From an uncultured Pseudomonadota bacterium (GTDB lineage: Bacteria > Pseudomonadota > Gammaproteobacteria > Steroidobacterales > Steroidobacteraceae), in assembly GCA_903884235.1 (NCBI GenBank), contig CAISEB010000009.1, positions 1 through 64,000 on the forward strand: a DNA stretch of 64,000 nucleotides, given 5' to 3'. Position 1 is the first letter of the stretch. Each line of letters opens with the position of its first letter. The notes beneath the pieces were generated by a model that was given only the letters and a program-made list of their open reading frames with translations, did not search any database and was not told the origin of the DNA. Shown one piece after another: positions 9,434 to 17,808 of this stretch. The position numbers were made by a program, and so were the translations under genes.

Positions 9434-9481
9434 ATCTCGTCAAAACAGAACGGACGGTCGGCCCTTTCGGGCCGCCGTCCG
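9434..9481 (-). terminator. Intrinsic terminator of the lipoprotein gene at 9494-9907
   Basis: Read on the minus strand, a hairpin with CGGACGG and CCGTCCG outer arms plus an inner GGCCC/GGGCC stem begins 12 bases after the stop at 9494. It is followed by a T-rich tract (TTCTGTTTTG). This separates the lipoprotein gene from the TetR-type gene. Confidence 0.65.
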
Positions 9482-9493
9482 CCCGATCCGGGC

Positions 9494-9907
9494 TCAGGAG
9501 CAGCTCGGCTCGCCGTCCTTGAAGCCGACCGCCGACGCACCGGCAATGTCGCGCTCGCAGCTGGCGATCTGCGACGGCAGGTTCGCGGTGAACTTCCACT
9601 TGCCCGGGGCCATCGGAATCGTCGCCGCACCCCCGGTGCACGACACGCCGTCCGCACCCTTGGTGAGCTTGATCGGGGTCACGAATTCCTTGTTGTTCGA
9701 CATCTTCGGCGCGCCCGGCAGGATCGAGACCGGCGTCACCTTGACGTTCACATCCTCGCAGTTGCCTTCCTGCGTGATCGACTGGATGTTGATCGTCGTA
9801 TTGATGAGCGGCGCCTCGGTCTCTCCACCACCACAGGCAGCGAGCCCGCTGAAGGCAACGGCGGCGGCCGTCACGAGAAAGAGGCTGGTCTTCGAGGAGA
9901 AGTGCAT
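9494..9907 (-). CDS. Small lipoprotein of unknown function
   Basis: 137 residues with a lipoprotein signal ending in the lipobox LAAC followed by GGGE. The mature part is about 110 residues, beta-rich, with four further cysteines (GNCED, VSCTGG, ASCERD and the C-terminal PSCS) that could form two disulphides. AGGGGA lies five to six bases before ATG 9907. Not recognised as a known family. It lies upstream of the TetR-type gene on the same strand but is isolated from it by the hairpin after its stop. Confidence 0.6.
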   Translation of the reverse strand: MHFSSKTSLFLVTAAAVAFSGLAACGGGETEAPLINTTINIQSITQEGNCEDVNVKVTPVSILPGAPKMSNNKEFVTPIKLTKGADGVSCTGGAATIPMAPGKWKFTANLPSQIASCERDIAGASAVGFKDGEPSCS

Positions 9908-10017
9908 GCGGGTCCCCTTGGATGTCGTTTGAGGTACGGCTGCGCCGGTTGCGCTGCCGCATTGTAGCGTCTGCCGCGCGGCGTCGGGAGTCCGCCGACC
10001 GCCCGGGCAGACAATTG

Positions 10018-10623
10018 TCAGCGCCACGGCTGCTCGAGCTCCCAGAGGATCGGCTCCAGGCTCCGGGCCACGTGCACCCCCGCGCCCACGTGCCGGAAGC
10101 CCAGCCGCAGGCGCCGCCGGTACCAGTCCGCGGTGCGCAGGTGCACCGTCCGGTCGGTGCGCGACTGGTCGGCGGCCTGCGCCCAGTCGCGGCGGGTCAG
10201 CACGCTCAGGTACAGCGCGCCCCGCGACAGGCGCGCGAGGTTGCGGATCGCGCGCGCGGCGGTCGCATCCTCGAGGTACTGCAGCACGTCGTGGCACACG
10301 ACGAGGTCGTACGGCACCTTCGGTGCATAGTCCGCGAGCGAGCCCTCGATCCAGCCGTGACGGCGACACAGGTAGGCGCTGTATTCGAGGCCGTCGTAGC
10401 GGGCCTTCGGAAAGTGCGCAAGGAGCGGCTCCCTCAGCATCCCGACGCCGCAGCCCGCGTCGAGGATCCGCCGCACGGGCAGTTCCACGTAGCGCACGAT
10501 CCCCGCGATCAGGCCGGCAACGCGCTCGGCATCCCCGGTGTCGGCGACGCGCGTCGCGGGGTCGCCGTAGAAGCGTTCGAAGAACGCCTCGTCGAAATCG
10601 GCCGGCTTGCGGCGCATGGGCAT
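10018..10623 (-). CDS. Class I SAM-dependent methyltransferase
   Basis: About 201 residues. Motif I is ILDAGCGVGMLREPLL, followed by DGLEYSAYLCRRHGW (acidic ribose-binding loop) and YDLVVCHDVLQYLED, the pattern of small-molecule methyltransferases of the Methyltransf_11/25 type. The substrate cannot be predicted. ATG 10623 and ATG 10617 are both plausible starts and neither has a clear Shine-Dalgarno; a GTG at 10665 would add 14 poorly conserved-looking residues. The gene is 12 bases or more downstream of the large regulator on the same strand and could be read with it. Confidence 0.8.
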   Translation of the reverse strand: MPMRRKPADFDEAFFERFYGDPATRVADTGDAERVAGLIAGIVRYVELPVRRILDAGCGVGMLREPLLAHFPKARYDGLEYSAYLCRRHGWIEGSLADYAPKVPYDLVVCHDVLQYLEDATAARAIRNLARLSRGALYLSVLTRRDWAQAADQSRTDRTVHLRTADWYRRRLRLGFRHVGAGVHVARSLEPILWELEQPWR

Positions 10624-10677
10624 CCAGTGCTGCGCGGCCGCGGGGCCGCATTGCGATGATGCCACACGCCGCGCGTC

Positions 10678-13161
10678 TCACCGGGTCGCGCGCGGATCCG
10701 GGGCCACGGCCGCGTAGTGGACGAGCGTCGCGACCGCACCGTTGATCGCATCCTCCTCGCGCATCCGCGCGCCCGCGTCGATCCGCTGCGACGCCTCCTC
10801 CGCGCCGAGGGTCGCGACCACGGCCGCCATCGCCTCGTCATGATGGCCGCACCACCAGCGATAGAGCGGCACCGTGCGCACCCGAATCGCCTCCGCCGCC
10901 CCGAGCAGGACTGCCGCCTCGCGCGGGCGGCCGTGCGCAACCTCGAGGTAGGCGCACCCTTCGATGGAGCCCGCAGCGCCACGAACGTGGCCCAGCAGGA
11001 TCGCGATGCGCGCCGCATCGCGCCAGTGGCTCGCCGCAGCGCGCAGATCGCCGAGGCGGAAGTGCGCGAGGCCCAGGTACATCTCGATGAAATGATGCTG
11101 GTGCAGGTCCGTGCCCGTACGCCGCGCGGGCTCCATCGTCGCGATCGCCTCGGCCGGCCGCCCCTCGGCCAGCTGCACCCAGCCCTGCGCGAGCGCGACG
11201 AGGCCGTCGAGCAACGCGTTGCCAAGCGGGACCGCCACCTGGACCGCGGCGGCCACCGCCGCGCGCGCACCCGCCGCGTCGCCGCGATCGGCGAGCAGCA
11301 TGGCCCGGTGCGCCTGTGCGTATGCCTGCACCCAGTCATCGCCGGTGGCCCGCGCGATCGCGATGGCCTCCTCGAGGACCTCGCCGGGATGCAGCTCGTC
11401 GAACGGCAGCGCGGTGACGCCGAGCGTGAGTGTGGCGCGGGCGCGGGAGCGCGTCGGCGTGCGCGGAGCACCGGCCACGGCGCGCGAGCACAGCGGCAGG
11501 CCGGCGACGACGGCACCCCGACCCTTCAGGTAGAACAGCATCGCACCGACGATGTCCAGTGCCGACTGCGGCTCTCGCGGGATCGCATGCGCGACCGCCG
11601 CCTCGAGATTGCCGATCTCCAGCGTCAGTGTCGCGAGGCGCTCCGCCATCTGGCCCGAGAGCATGTCGCGGTGGGCATTGGCGGTCACCGTACGCATCGC
11701 CACGACGTGGGCGTCGCGCGCTGCGTCCGCCTCGGCGGGATCATGGAGTCGCGCCAGCGCAAATTCCCGCACGGTCTCCAGCAGCCGGTAGCGGGGCGGC
11801 GCGAGGGTGGCGTCGACGCTGACGAGTGACTTGTCGGCGAGCCCGCCGAGCAGCTCGACGGCCTGCCCGGCATCGTGGCCAAGCTCCGCGGCGAGGGCGA
11901 TCACGGCGTCCACCGACCAGCCGCGCACGAACACGCCGAGCCAGGAGAGCATGCGGCGCTCCGGCTCGGACAGCAGGCCGTAGCTCCACTCGAGCAGGGC
12001 CAGCAGGTTGCGGTGGCGCGCATCGCGACCCGCGGCATCGCTGCTCAGGAACCGGAACCGCTGGTCGAGCCGCTCGAGGACTTGCGTCGGCGACAGCAGC
12101 GCGAACCGCGCCGCCGCGAGTTCAAGCGCGAGCGGCACGCCGTCGAGTCGGATGCAGATCTCGGCCAGCGTGCCGATATTCTCCGCGGTCGCCTTGAACG
12201 CCGATTGCACGCTGCGGATGCGCGCGAGCAGCAGCGACAGGGCCGGCACGGCGGCCAGCGCCGCGACGTCGGGTGGCGTCGATGTCGCCGACAGTGCGGG
12301 CAGTTCGAGTGGCGAGAGCCTGAATTCGTGCTCGCCCACGAAGTGCAGGGCTCGCTGCGATGTCGCCATCACGCGCAGTCCGTCGGCGCCGACCAGCAGC
12401 GCATGCACGATCTGGCCGAGTTCCAGCGCGAGTCGGTCGCAGTTGTCGAGCAGCAGCAGCGCACGACGGCCGGTCAGCGCGCCGATGATCCGCGCCATCG
12501 TCGGCACCGGATCGGTTGCGCGCGCGCCGAGCGCTTCGGCGAATCCACCAACCCAGTGGGCGGCACTGGGCACCTCGACCAGGTCGAAGAACCACACGCC
12601 GTCGGGGAAGGTCGGCGCAAGCCGCCGGGCGCATTCCAGCGCGCACTGCGTCTTGCCGACCCCACCCGGTCCCAGGATCGTCAGCGCGCGCGTGCTGCCG
12701 AGCAGCCGGGCGAGCGCGGCGAGGTCCGGTTCACGTCCCAGGATCGGCTCGAGGCGCGCGGGCAGCCGCGCGACGAGGGGTGGCGCGAATGACGCGACTC
12801 CCTCGTCGGCCGACGGCAGCCGTTCGACGGGCCCCGAGTAGCGATAGCCGGTGCCGTGGACGGTGTCGATGAAGCGCGGCGCCTGGGCGTCGTCCCCGAA
12901 CGCACGCCGGGCCAGTGCAATGACGCGATTGAGCGTCGAGGGCGTCACGTAGCGGTGGCCCCAGACCTCATCGAGCAGTTGCTCGCGAGTCACGAGCGCG
13001 CCGGCTCTCGCGAGCAGCACGAGCACAACCGCAAAGGCCTTTGGCTCGAGCGGCACCTCTTCGCCGCAGCGCAGCAACATGCGGCGCCGGGCATCGACCT
13101 CGACGTCGCCGCAGCGATAGCGAGGCATCCGCGCGAAGAATTCTACGGCGTGTGGGTCCAC
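10678..13161 (-). CDS. Winged-helix / NB-ARC-like ATPase / TPR transcriptional regulator
   Basis: 827 residues from GTG 13161, chosen because GGAGGGG lies five bases upstream; ATG 13128 is the alternative. Residues about 15-110 form an OmpR/PhoB-type winged helix (VPLEPKAFAVVLVLLARAG, LLDEVWGHRYVTPSTLNRVI, FIDTVHGTGYRY). A STAND-like ATPase follows, with Walker A GPGGVGKTQCA near residue 163 and Walker B RALLLLDNCDRLA near 225. The C-terminal third is helical and TPR-like. This architecture belongs to one-component signal-integrating activators related to the AfsR/MalT group. It is transcribed away from a secreted protein gene through a 203-base region containing three dyads, so that gene and the FAD oxidoreductase behind it are the likely targets. 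Effector unknown. Confidence 0.85.
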   Translation of the reverse strand: MDPHAVEFFARMPRYRCGDVEVDARRRMLLRCGEEVPLEPKAFAVVLVLLARAGALVTREQLLDEVWGHRYVTPSTLNRVIALARRAFGDDAQAPRFIDTVHGTGYRYSGPVERLPSADEGVASFAPPLVARLPARLEPILGREPDLAALARLLGSTRALTILGPGGVGKTQCALECARRLAPTFPDGVWFFDLVEVPSAAHWVGGFAEALGARATDPVPTMARIIGALTGRRALLLLDNCDRLALELGQIVHALLVGADGLRVMATSQRALHFVGEHEFRLSPLELPALSATSTPPDVAALAAVPALSLLLARIRSVQSAFKATAENIGTLAEICIRLDGVPLALELAAARFALLSPTQVLERLDQRFRFLSSDAAGRDARHRNLLALLEWSYGLLSEPERRMLSWLGVFVRGWSVDAVIALAAELGHDAGQAVELLGGLADKSLVSVDATLAPPRYRLLETVREFALARLHDPAEADAARDAHVVAMRTVTANAHRDMLSGQMAERLATLTLEIGNLEAAVAHAIPREPQSALDIVGAMLFYLKGRGAVVAGLPLCSRAVAGAPRTPTRSRARATLTLGVTALPFDELHPGEVLEEAIAIARATGDDWVQAYAQAHRAMLLADRGDAAGARAAVAAAVQVAVPLGNALLDGLVALAQGWVQLAEGRPAEAIATMEPARRTGTDLHQHHFIEMYLGLAHFRLGDLRAAASHWRDAARIAILLGHVRGAAGSIEGCAYLEVAHGRPREAAVLLGAAEAIRVRTVPLYRWWCGHHDEAMAAVVATLGAEEASQRIDAGARMREEDAINGAVATLVHYAAVAPDPRATR

Positions 13162-13252
13162 GCGGCCCCTCCATGGACGACGTGCGCGCGGCCGTTCAGT
13201 GCGCACCCTCACGATTCCCTCACGGGCGCCGGGGTCTATTCCCCCACGGCCA

Positions 13253-13264
13253 GCACTAGAGTGC
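13253..13264. promoter_or_regulatory. Short dyad in the divergent promoter region
   Basis: Perfect inverted repeat GCACT-AG-AGTGC about 100 bases from both divergent start codons. It is a candidate binding site for the adjacent regulator or another factor. Short, so moderate to low confidence. Confidence 0.3.
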
Positions 13265-13271
13265 TCCGCAG

Positions 13272-13295
13272 ATGGCGCGATCTCAACTGCGCCAT
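13272..13295. promoter_or_regulatory. Inverted repeat in the divergent promoter region
   Basis: Perfect arms ATGGCGC and GCGCCAT separated by ten bases. The 17-base centre-to-centre spacing is about one and a half to two helical turns, which suits a dimeric regulator. It lies 70-93 bases upstream of the secreted-protein ATG. Confidence 0.35.
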
Positions 13296-13309
13296 TGGAC
13301 GCACTGCAC

Positions 13310-13338
13310 CGTGCACCGGTCCCGCAGGGACCCGCACG
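13310..13338 (+). promoter_or_regulatory. Hairpin in the probable 5' leader of the secreted-protein gene
   Basis: Outer arms CGTGC and GCACG enclose a perfect GGTCCC-GCA-GGGACC stem. It ends 26 bases before ATG 13365, just before the strong ribosome binding site. It could stabilise the mRNA or control its translation, or act as a DNA operator. Confidence 0.35.
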
Positions 13339-13364
13339 GCCAACCATGTCGAAGGAGGGAACCC

Positions 13365-13925
13365 ATGACGACAACCATCCGCGCCGCACTCGCGGCCACC
13401 TGCCTCGCCTCGATCTCGCTCGTCTATTCGGCCACCGCCGGCGCATCGTGCGCGGCCTACGACGTGACCGCGCCGACGGGCGCGGCCACGAGCGGCTTCA
13501 TCCGCACGGCACTGCACTCGGGACCTGCGGCGAGTGTCGAGGGGGGGCCGGGCATCGTGGGCCTGTGGCGCGCGAAGTTCCTCGCCCCCAACGGCGCGCT
13601 CGTCGACGACGCCAACGTCATGTGGCATGCCGATGGCACGGAACTCATGAACTCCGGCAAGGCACCGATCACGCAGAGCTTCTGCATGGGCACGTGGGTG
13701 CAGACCGGTCACGCGACCTACAAGCTCCATCACTACGCGAAGAGCTGGGACAACACCGGCACCGTCTACGTCGGTCCGGCCGACATCCTCGAGGTGGTGA
13801 CCCTCGACTCCACGGGCAACCGCTACACCGGGACGTTCTCGATCACGCAATACGCGATCGACGAGAAGACCGTGCTCGGCGGCGTCTCCGGGACGATCAG
13901 CGCCACGCGGCTGACGGCGAACTGA
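13365..13925 (+). CDS. Secreted protein of unknown function
   Basis: 186 residues with a clear signal peptide (ALAATCLASISLVYSATAGAS), so periplasmic or extracellular. The mature domain of about 160 residues is beta-rich, with repeated Gly/Thr/Tyr strands such as TGTVYVGPADILEVVTLDSTGN and the motif GIVGLWRAKFL near residue 66. That motif is reminiscent of lipocalin-like domains, but no family assignment is certain. Cysteines near the mature N-terminus (SCAAYD) and in SFCMGTW may form a disulphide. GAAGGAGGG eight bases before ATG 13365 is one of the best ribosome binding sites in the window, suggesting high expression. A strong hairpin follows the stop. Confidence 0.7.
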   Translation: MTTTIRAALAATCLASISLVYSATAGASCAAYDVTAPTGAATSGFIRTALHSGPAASVEGGPGIVGLWRAKFLAPNGALVDDANVMWHADGTELMNSGKAPITQSFCMGTWVQTGHATYKLHHYAKSWDNTGTVYVGPADILEVVTLDSTGNRYTGTFSITQYAIDEKTVLGGVSGTISATRLTAN

Positions 13926-13938
13926 CGCCGGCGGGCGT

Positions 13939-13970
13939 CCGGGGTGGCCTGTACGAGGGGGCCACCCCGG
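13939..13970 (+). terminator. Strong hairpin after the secreted-protein gene
   Basis: Perfect 11-base arms CCGGGGTGGCC and GGCCACCCCGG with a ten-base loop start 13 bases after the stop at 13925. There is no T tract, so it may pause, stabilise or only partly terminate transcription before the FAD oxidoreductase gene 30 bases on. Confidence 0.5.
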
Positions 13971-13999
13971 CGCATGATTGGGGCCGGGAGGTGACCCAC

Positions 14000-15367
14000 A
14001 TGGATGTGCGCCCGATGACGCTCGGTTCTGCCCGCGTCGCCGCGCTTCGGACCCACCTGCGCGGTCCGCTGCTGCTACCGGACGATGCCCGCTACGATGT
14101 CGCGCGGCGTGTCTGGAGCGCGGCCATCGACCGCCACCCGGCGGCGATCGTGCTGTGCGCCGACGCGGAGGATGTCTCGTGGGCGCTGCGGCTCGCCGCC
14201 GAGGCCGGCCTGGCGGCCACCGTGCGCGGCGGCGGCCACAACACCGCAGGGCGCTCGATCCGGGACGGCGCACTGCTCATCGACCTGTCGTCTCTGCGCG
14301 GCATCACGGTCGATGGCCTGGCCGGCCGTGCGTTCGTCCAGGGTGGCGCGCTCTGGCGCGACGTCGATGCGGCGACTGCGAAGCTGGGTCTCGCGACGAC
14401 CGGCGGGCTCGTGTCGAGCACGGGCGTCGGTGGTTTCACGCTCGGCGGCGGCAGCGGTTGGCTGATGCGGCGCGCCGGGCTCGCCTGCGACAACCTGGCG
14501 TCCGCCGACGTCACGCTCCCCGATGGACGCACGGTACGCGCCTCCCCCCACGAGCATGACGATCTGTACTGGTGCCTGCGCGGCGGCGGCGGTGCGCCCG
14601 GCGTCGTGACGCGATTCGAGTTCGCGCTCGAGCCGAGGGTGTCCGTGACCGGCGCCTTCGTCGTGCATCCGCTGGCCGATGCAGAGCTCGTGATGCGGTC
14701 GTTCCGGGATGCGGCGCCGGAGGCGCCGGACGATTTCTGCGCCGTGCTCGTGCTCACGTGCGCACCACCGTTCCCGTTCCTCGATCCGGCATGGCACGGG
14801 CGGCCGGTGCTGATCAGCGCGATGTGCTGGGCGGGCGACCCCGCCGGCGCCGCCGCTGCGTTCGCGTGGAGCCGCGAGCGCGACCCGCTGGGCTTGCACG
14901 AGGGCGTCCTGCCCTATGTCGACTGGCAGCTGGCGCTCGATCCCGGCGCCCCGGCCGGGCGCCATCACTATTGGAAGACGACGAACTTCCGCAACCTCGG
15001 CGACTCGACGATCGGGCGCCTCGTCGACGCCGCGGCCACGCTGCCGACGCCGTTCACCGAGATCCACCTGCAGCACCTCGGCGGCGCCGTCGCGCGCGTG
15101 CCCGCGGAAGAGACGGCGTTCCTGCACCGCGACGTGCCGTTCTTCGTGAACCTGATCGGCTGCTCCCTCGACCGCGACGCCGATGGCGCCGTCAGTCGCT
15201 GGGTCCGGACGCTGCATGGCGCGCTCGCGCCCGAGGCCGCTGCCGGCATGCTGCCGAACTTCGTCGGCGTCGACGACGCCGAGGCGGCGACCGGCGACGC
15301 CCGCGGACGCCGGCTCGAGTCGATCCACCGGCGCTACGATCCCGCCGGCCTGCTGTCGCGCGGCTAG
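14000..15367 (+). CDS. FAD-binding oxidoreductase (BBE-like family)
   Basis: 455 residues. The N-terminal FAD_binding_4 domain contains VRGGGHNTAGRSIRDGALL near residue 75, with the histidine that carries covalent FAD in the family, then GGLVSSTGVGGFTLGGGSGW and CDNLASADVTLPDG. The cysteine here may be the second FAD attachment point. The C-terminus (NFVGVDDAEAATGDARGRRLESIHRRYDPAGLL) is a berberine-bridge-like tail. Such enzymes oxidise alcohols, sugars or amines with O2; substrate unknown. GGAGGTG sits six bases before ATG 14000. It lies downstream of the secreted-protein gene on the same strand and may be partly co-transcribed with it. Confidence 0.87.
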   Translation: MDVRPMTLGSARVAALRTHLRGPLLLPDDARYDVARRVWSAAIDRHPAAIVLCADAEDVSWALRLAAEAGLAATVRGGGHNTAGRSIRDGALLIDLSSLRGITVDGLAGRAFVQGGALWRDVDAATAKLGLATTGGLVSSTGVGGFTLGGGSGWLMRRAGLACDNLASADVTLPDGRTVRASPHEHDDLYWCLRGGGGAPGVVTRFEFALEPRVSVTGAFVVHPLADAELVMRSFRDAAPEAPDDFCAVLVLTCAPPFPFLDPAWHGRPVLISAMCWAGDPAGAAAAFAWSRERDPLGLHEGVLPYVDWQLALDPGAPAGRHHYWKTTNFRNLGDSTIGRLVDAAATLPTPFTEIHLQHLGGAVARVPAEETAFLHRDVPFFVNLIGCSLDRDADGAVSRWVRTLHGALAPEAAAGMLPNFVGVDDAEAATGDARGRRLESIHRRYDPAGLLSRG

Positions 15368-15376
15368 GCGTCGACG

Positions 15377-16573
15377 CTACGGCAGGCGATGCACGACATA
15401 GCGATCCAGGTACGATCGCAACTGGTCGCGGTGTGCCGCGCGATAGGCCGCGTAGTCCTTCGCGATGCCCGCGTCCGGCGCACTGACCAGCACGTACGGC
15501 TCGAGCATGCCGTCGTCGTCGAGCCGCGCGAGGTCGCCATAGTCCTTCGTGTGTCCGGCCTCGCCGCCGGCCACGACGCGCGCCATCTTGAGCGCCGTGA
15601 CCTCCTCCGCCAGTGAGTGCCGGTACGTGGCCTCGCTGGGGTAGGCCTCCTTGAACTTCGACTGCCGCCACAGGCCGCGCGACGCCGAGTACGCGAGCCA
15701 CGCCGCGCCGCTGTGTGCCAACGACTTCGGGTCCACCGAGATCGTCATTCCGCCCTTGTCGTCGACGTCGACGGAATCACGCGGCGCGGGGATCGTGGGC
15801 GGCTTGATCTCGATGTGCAGGGCCTTGGCCCACTGCGCGAGCCCCGCCCAGGCCCGGCGCGAGTAGGGCTCGGCGACGATGGCGTCGAGGAGGTGCCCGT
15901 AGGCGGCGCCGGCCTGGCCGTGGCGCGCGAGCGCATCGCCCCAGTAGCGATGCGCGGTCTCCCGGTCGGGGTCGATCGCGACCGCCTTGCCATACCACTC
16001 GGCGGCACGCGCGAGGTCGTCGCGCTTGAAGTAGACGTCGCCGGCGTACAGGCGGGCGTCGTAGTCGCGCGGGTTCGCCTCGGCGATGCGCAGGTACAGC
16101 GCGAGCGCCGCGTCGAAGTCGCCGCGCGCGAAGGCCGTCTCGGCCTGCGCCATCATGGGGTCGGCGATGATGGCAGCCCCGACCGGCAGTGGCTCGGCGA
16201 CGTGCTCGAAGACGACCTGCAGCAGGCTGCTGGTGTCGCCGAGCGCGCGGGCGCGCTCGGCCGCCGACCGCTCGCGAGCAAAGGCCGCGTCGCGCTCGGC
16301 GCCCGGGGGCATCGTCTGCACGGCGGTCATCAGGCATATCGCCGCGCGCTCGGCATAGCGGACGTCTTCCGGGACGCGCGCCGTCAGCCGCTCGTAAAGC
16401 GGAAGCGCGCCGAGCGCATTGCCCGCGTCGTAGAGCGCGTCGGCCTCACGCGCTTCGGCCTCGGTGTTGGCAGGGGCGGTGGTGGCCGCCGGCTCCGCGG
16501 CGGCGGCCCCGGACGGGGCGCCGGCGAGCAGCGTGGCGACGAGGGCGGTCCCGAGGGCAGCGTGGAGTGTCAT
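15377..16573 (-). CDS. Secreted TPR-repeat protein
   Basis: 398 residues with a signal peptide (LHAALGTALVATLLAGAPSGAAAA). Several tetratricopeptide repeats cover residues about 40-240 (DALYDAGNALGALPLYERL, TAFARGDFDAALALYLRIAE, ARAAEWYGKAVAIDPDRETAHRYWGDALARHG). The C-terminal 150 residues form a separate alpha-helical domain (AWLAYSASRGLWRQSKFKEAYP) that I cannot name. Probably a periplasmic scaffold; partners unknown. GGAGG lies six to eight bases upstream of ATG 16573. Convergent with the FAD oxidoreductase gene (9-base gap) and divergent from the beta-lactamase-like gene. Confidence 0.8.
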   Translation of the reverse strand: MTLHAALGTALVATLLAGAPSGAAAAEPAATTAPANTEAEAREADALYDAGNALGALPLYERLTARVPEDVRYAERAAICLMTAVQTMPPGAERDAAFARERSAAERARALGDTSSLLQVVFEHVAEPLPVGAAIIADPMMAQAETAFARGDFDAALALYLRIAEANPRDYDARLYAGDVYFKRDDLARAAEWYGKAVAIDPDRETAHRYWGDALARHGQAGAAYGHLLDAIVAEPYSRRAWAGLAQWAKALHIEIKPPTIPAPRDSVDVDDKGGMTISVDPKSLAHSGAAWLAYSASRGLWRQSKFKEAYPSEATYRHSLAEEVTALKMARVVAGGEAGHTKDYGDLARLDDDGMLEPYVLVSAPDAGIAKDYAAYRAAHRDQLRSYLDRYVVHRLP

Positions 16574-16658
16574 GGCCGATCCTCCCTGAGCGGATGGCCC
16601 ACGACATCACAGATCGGCGCGACGGGATAGTGGGGATCGCGTCGGGTACCATCCCGCC

Positions 16659-17807
16659 ATGACCACCCCCGACACCGACACCGACGCCCGCGCACGGCAC
16701 GTGCGCACGTTGTACGCCGGCAAGCTGCTGCCGGACGCCGTTGCCGCCACGCTGATGGCGGGCCACACCCTGTTCCCGTCGGCGACGGTCGCCTGCGCCG
16801 CGTTCCCCGGCGACCTGCCCCGCGCGGCGACGCCGCTCACCGACGTCGATCTCGTCGTCGGCGGTCGCCGCTACGATCTCGTCGACTACCTCGCCTACAA
16901 CCGGGTCGCCGGCCTGCTGGTGCTCGCCGACGGCGCGATCGCCCGGGAGGACTACCAGCTCGGCCTCGATCCCGGCGCACGCTGGGCGTCGTTCTCGCTC
17001 GCCAAGTCGGTTTGCTCGACGCTGTATGGCGCCGCGCTCGCGGACGGCGTGCTCGGCGACCTCGACGAGCGGGTCACGAAGTACCTGCCGGCGCTGCACG
17101 CCGGCGCCTACCGCGACGTGTCGCTGCGACAGATCCTCGAAATGTCCTCCGGCGTCGCCTGGGACGAGACGTACACGGACCCGCGCTCCGAGCGGCGGCG
17201 TTTCCTCGACCTGCAGCTCGAGGGCAGGCCGGGCAGCCTCACCGGCATGATGGCCGCACTGCCGCGCGCCATGCCCGCCGGCGGCGGTTTCAACTACAGC
17301 ACCGGCGAGACGTTCCTCGCCGGCGCCGTGCTCGAGGCCGCGCTCGGCCGGCCGCTCGCGCAATACCTCTCCGAGCGGTTGTGGGTGCCGGCGGGCATGC
17401 AGTCGAGCGCGGCCTGGTGGCTCGAGTCGCCGGGCGGCACGGCGATCGGCGGCAGTGGGTTGTCCGCGACGCTGCGCGATTACGCGCGCTTCGCGCGCTT
17501 CGTGCTCGAGGACGGCTGCATCGGCGCGCGCCGCATCGTCCGGGACGGATGGTTTGCGGAGTCGACGGCGCGCACGACGACCCTGGGCACGCCGCGCGAC
17601 TATGGCTACCAGTGGTGGCTACCCGACCGGGCCGACCCCGTGCACGCGGGAGCGTTCCTCGCGATGGGGATCTTCGGCCAGCGGATCTACCTGAACCCGG
17701 CGCGCCGGCTCGCGATCGTCGCGCTGTGCGCGCGTCCGAAGCCCTCCGACGCGCACGTCGTCGAGGACCTCGCGTTCTTCGGCGCGGTGGCCCGCGCGCT
17801 CGGCTGA
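16659..17807 (+). CDS. Serine hydrolase, class C beta-lactamase/penicillin-binding-protein family
   Basis: 382 residues. The nucleophile motif is S113-L-A-K116 in WASFSLAKS, and the second motif is YST in GFNYSTGE near residue 213. HAGAFLAMGIFGQ near residue 328 takes the place of the K/H-T-G triad. No export signal is obvious: the N-terminus is TDTDARARHV. The enzyme may therefore be a cytoplasmic esterase or peptidase rather than a resistance enzyme. Substrate unknown. It stands alone, divergent from the TPR gene and convergent with the prenyltransferase gene, one base apart. Confidence 0.83.
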   Translation: MTTPDTDTDARARHVRTLYAGKLLPDAVAATLMAGHTLFPSATVACAAFPGDLPRAATPLTDVDLVVGGRRYDLVDYLAYNRVAGLLVLADGAIAREDYQLGLDPGARWASFSLAKSVCSTLYGAALADGVLGDLDERVTKYLPALHAGAYRDVSLRQILEMSSGVAWDETYTDPRSERRRFLDLQLEGRPGSLTGMMAALPRAMPAGGGFNYSTGETFLAGAVLEAALGRPLAQYLSERLWVPAGMQSSAAWWLESPGGTAIGGSGLSATLRDYARFARFVLEDGCIGARRIVRDGWFAESTARTTTLGTPRDYGYQWWLPDRADPVHAGAFLAMGIFGQRIYLNPARRLAIVALCARPKPSDAHVVEDLAFFGAVARALG

Positions 17808-17808
17808 C

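Noticed and set aside
16659-17807. Antibiotic-resistance beta-lactamase
   Set aside because: Only the SxxK and Y-S-T motifs fit; there is no export signal and no clear KTG motif, so a general serine hydrolase is the safer call.
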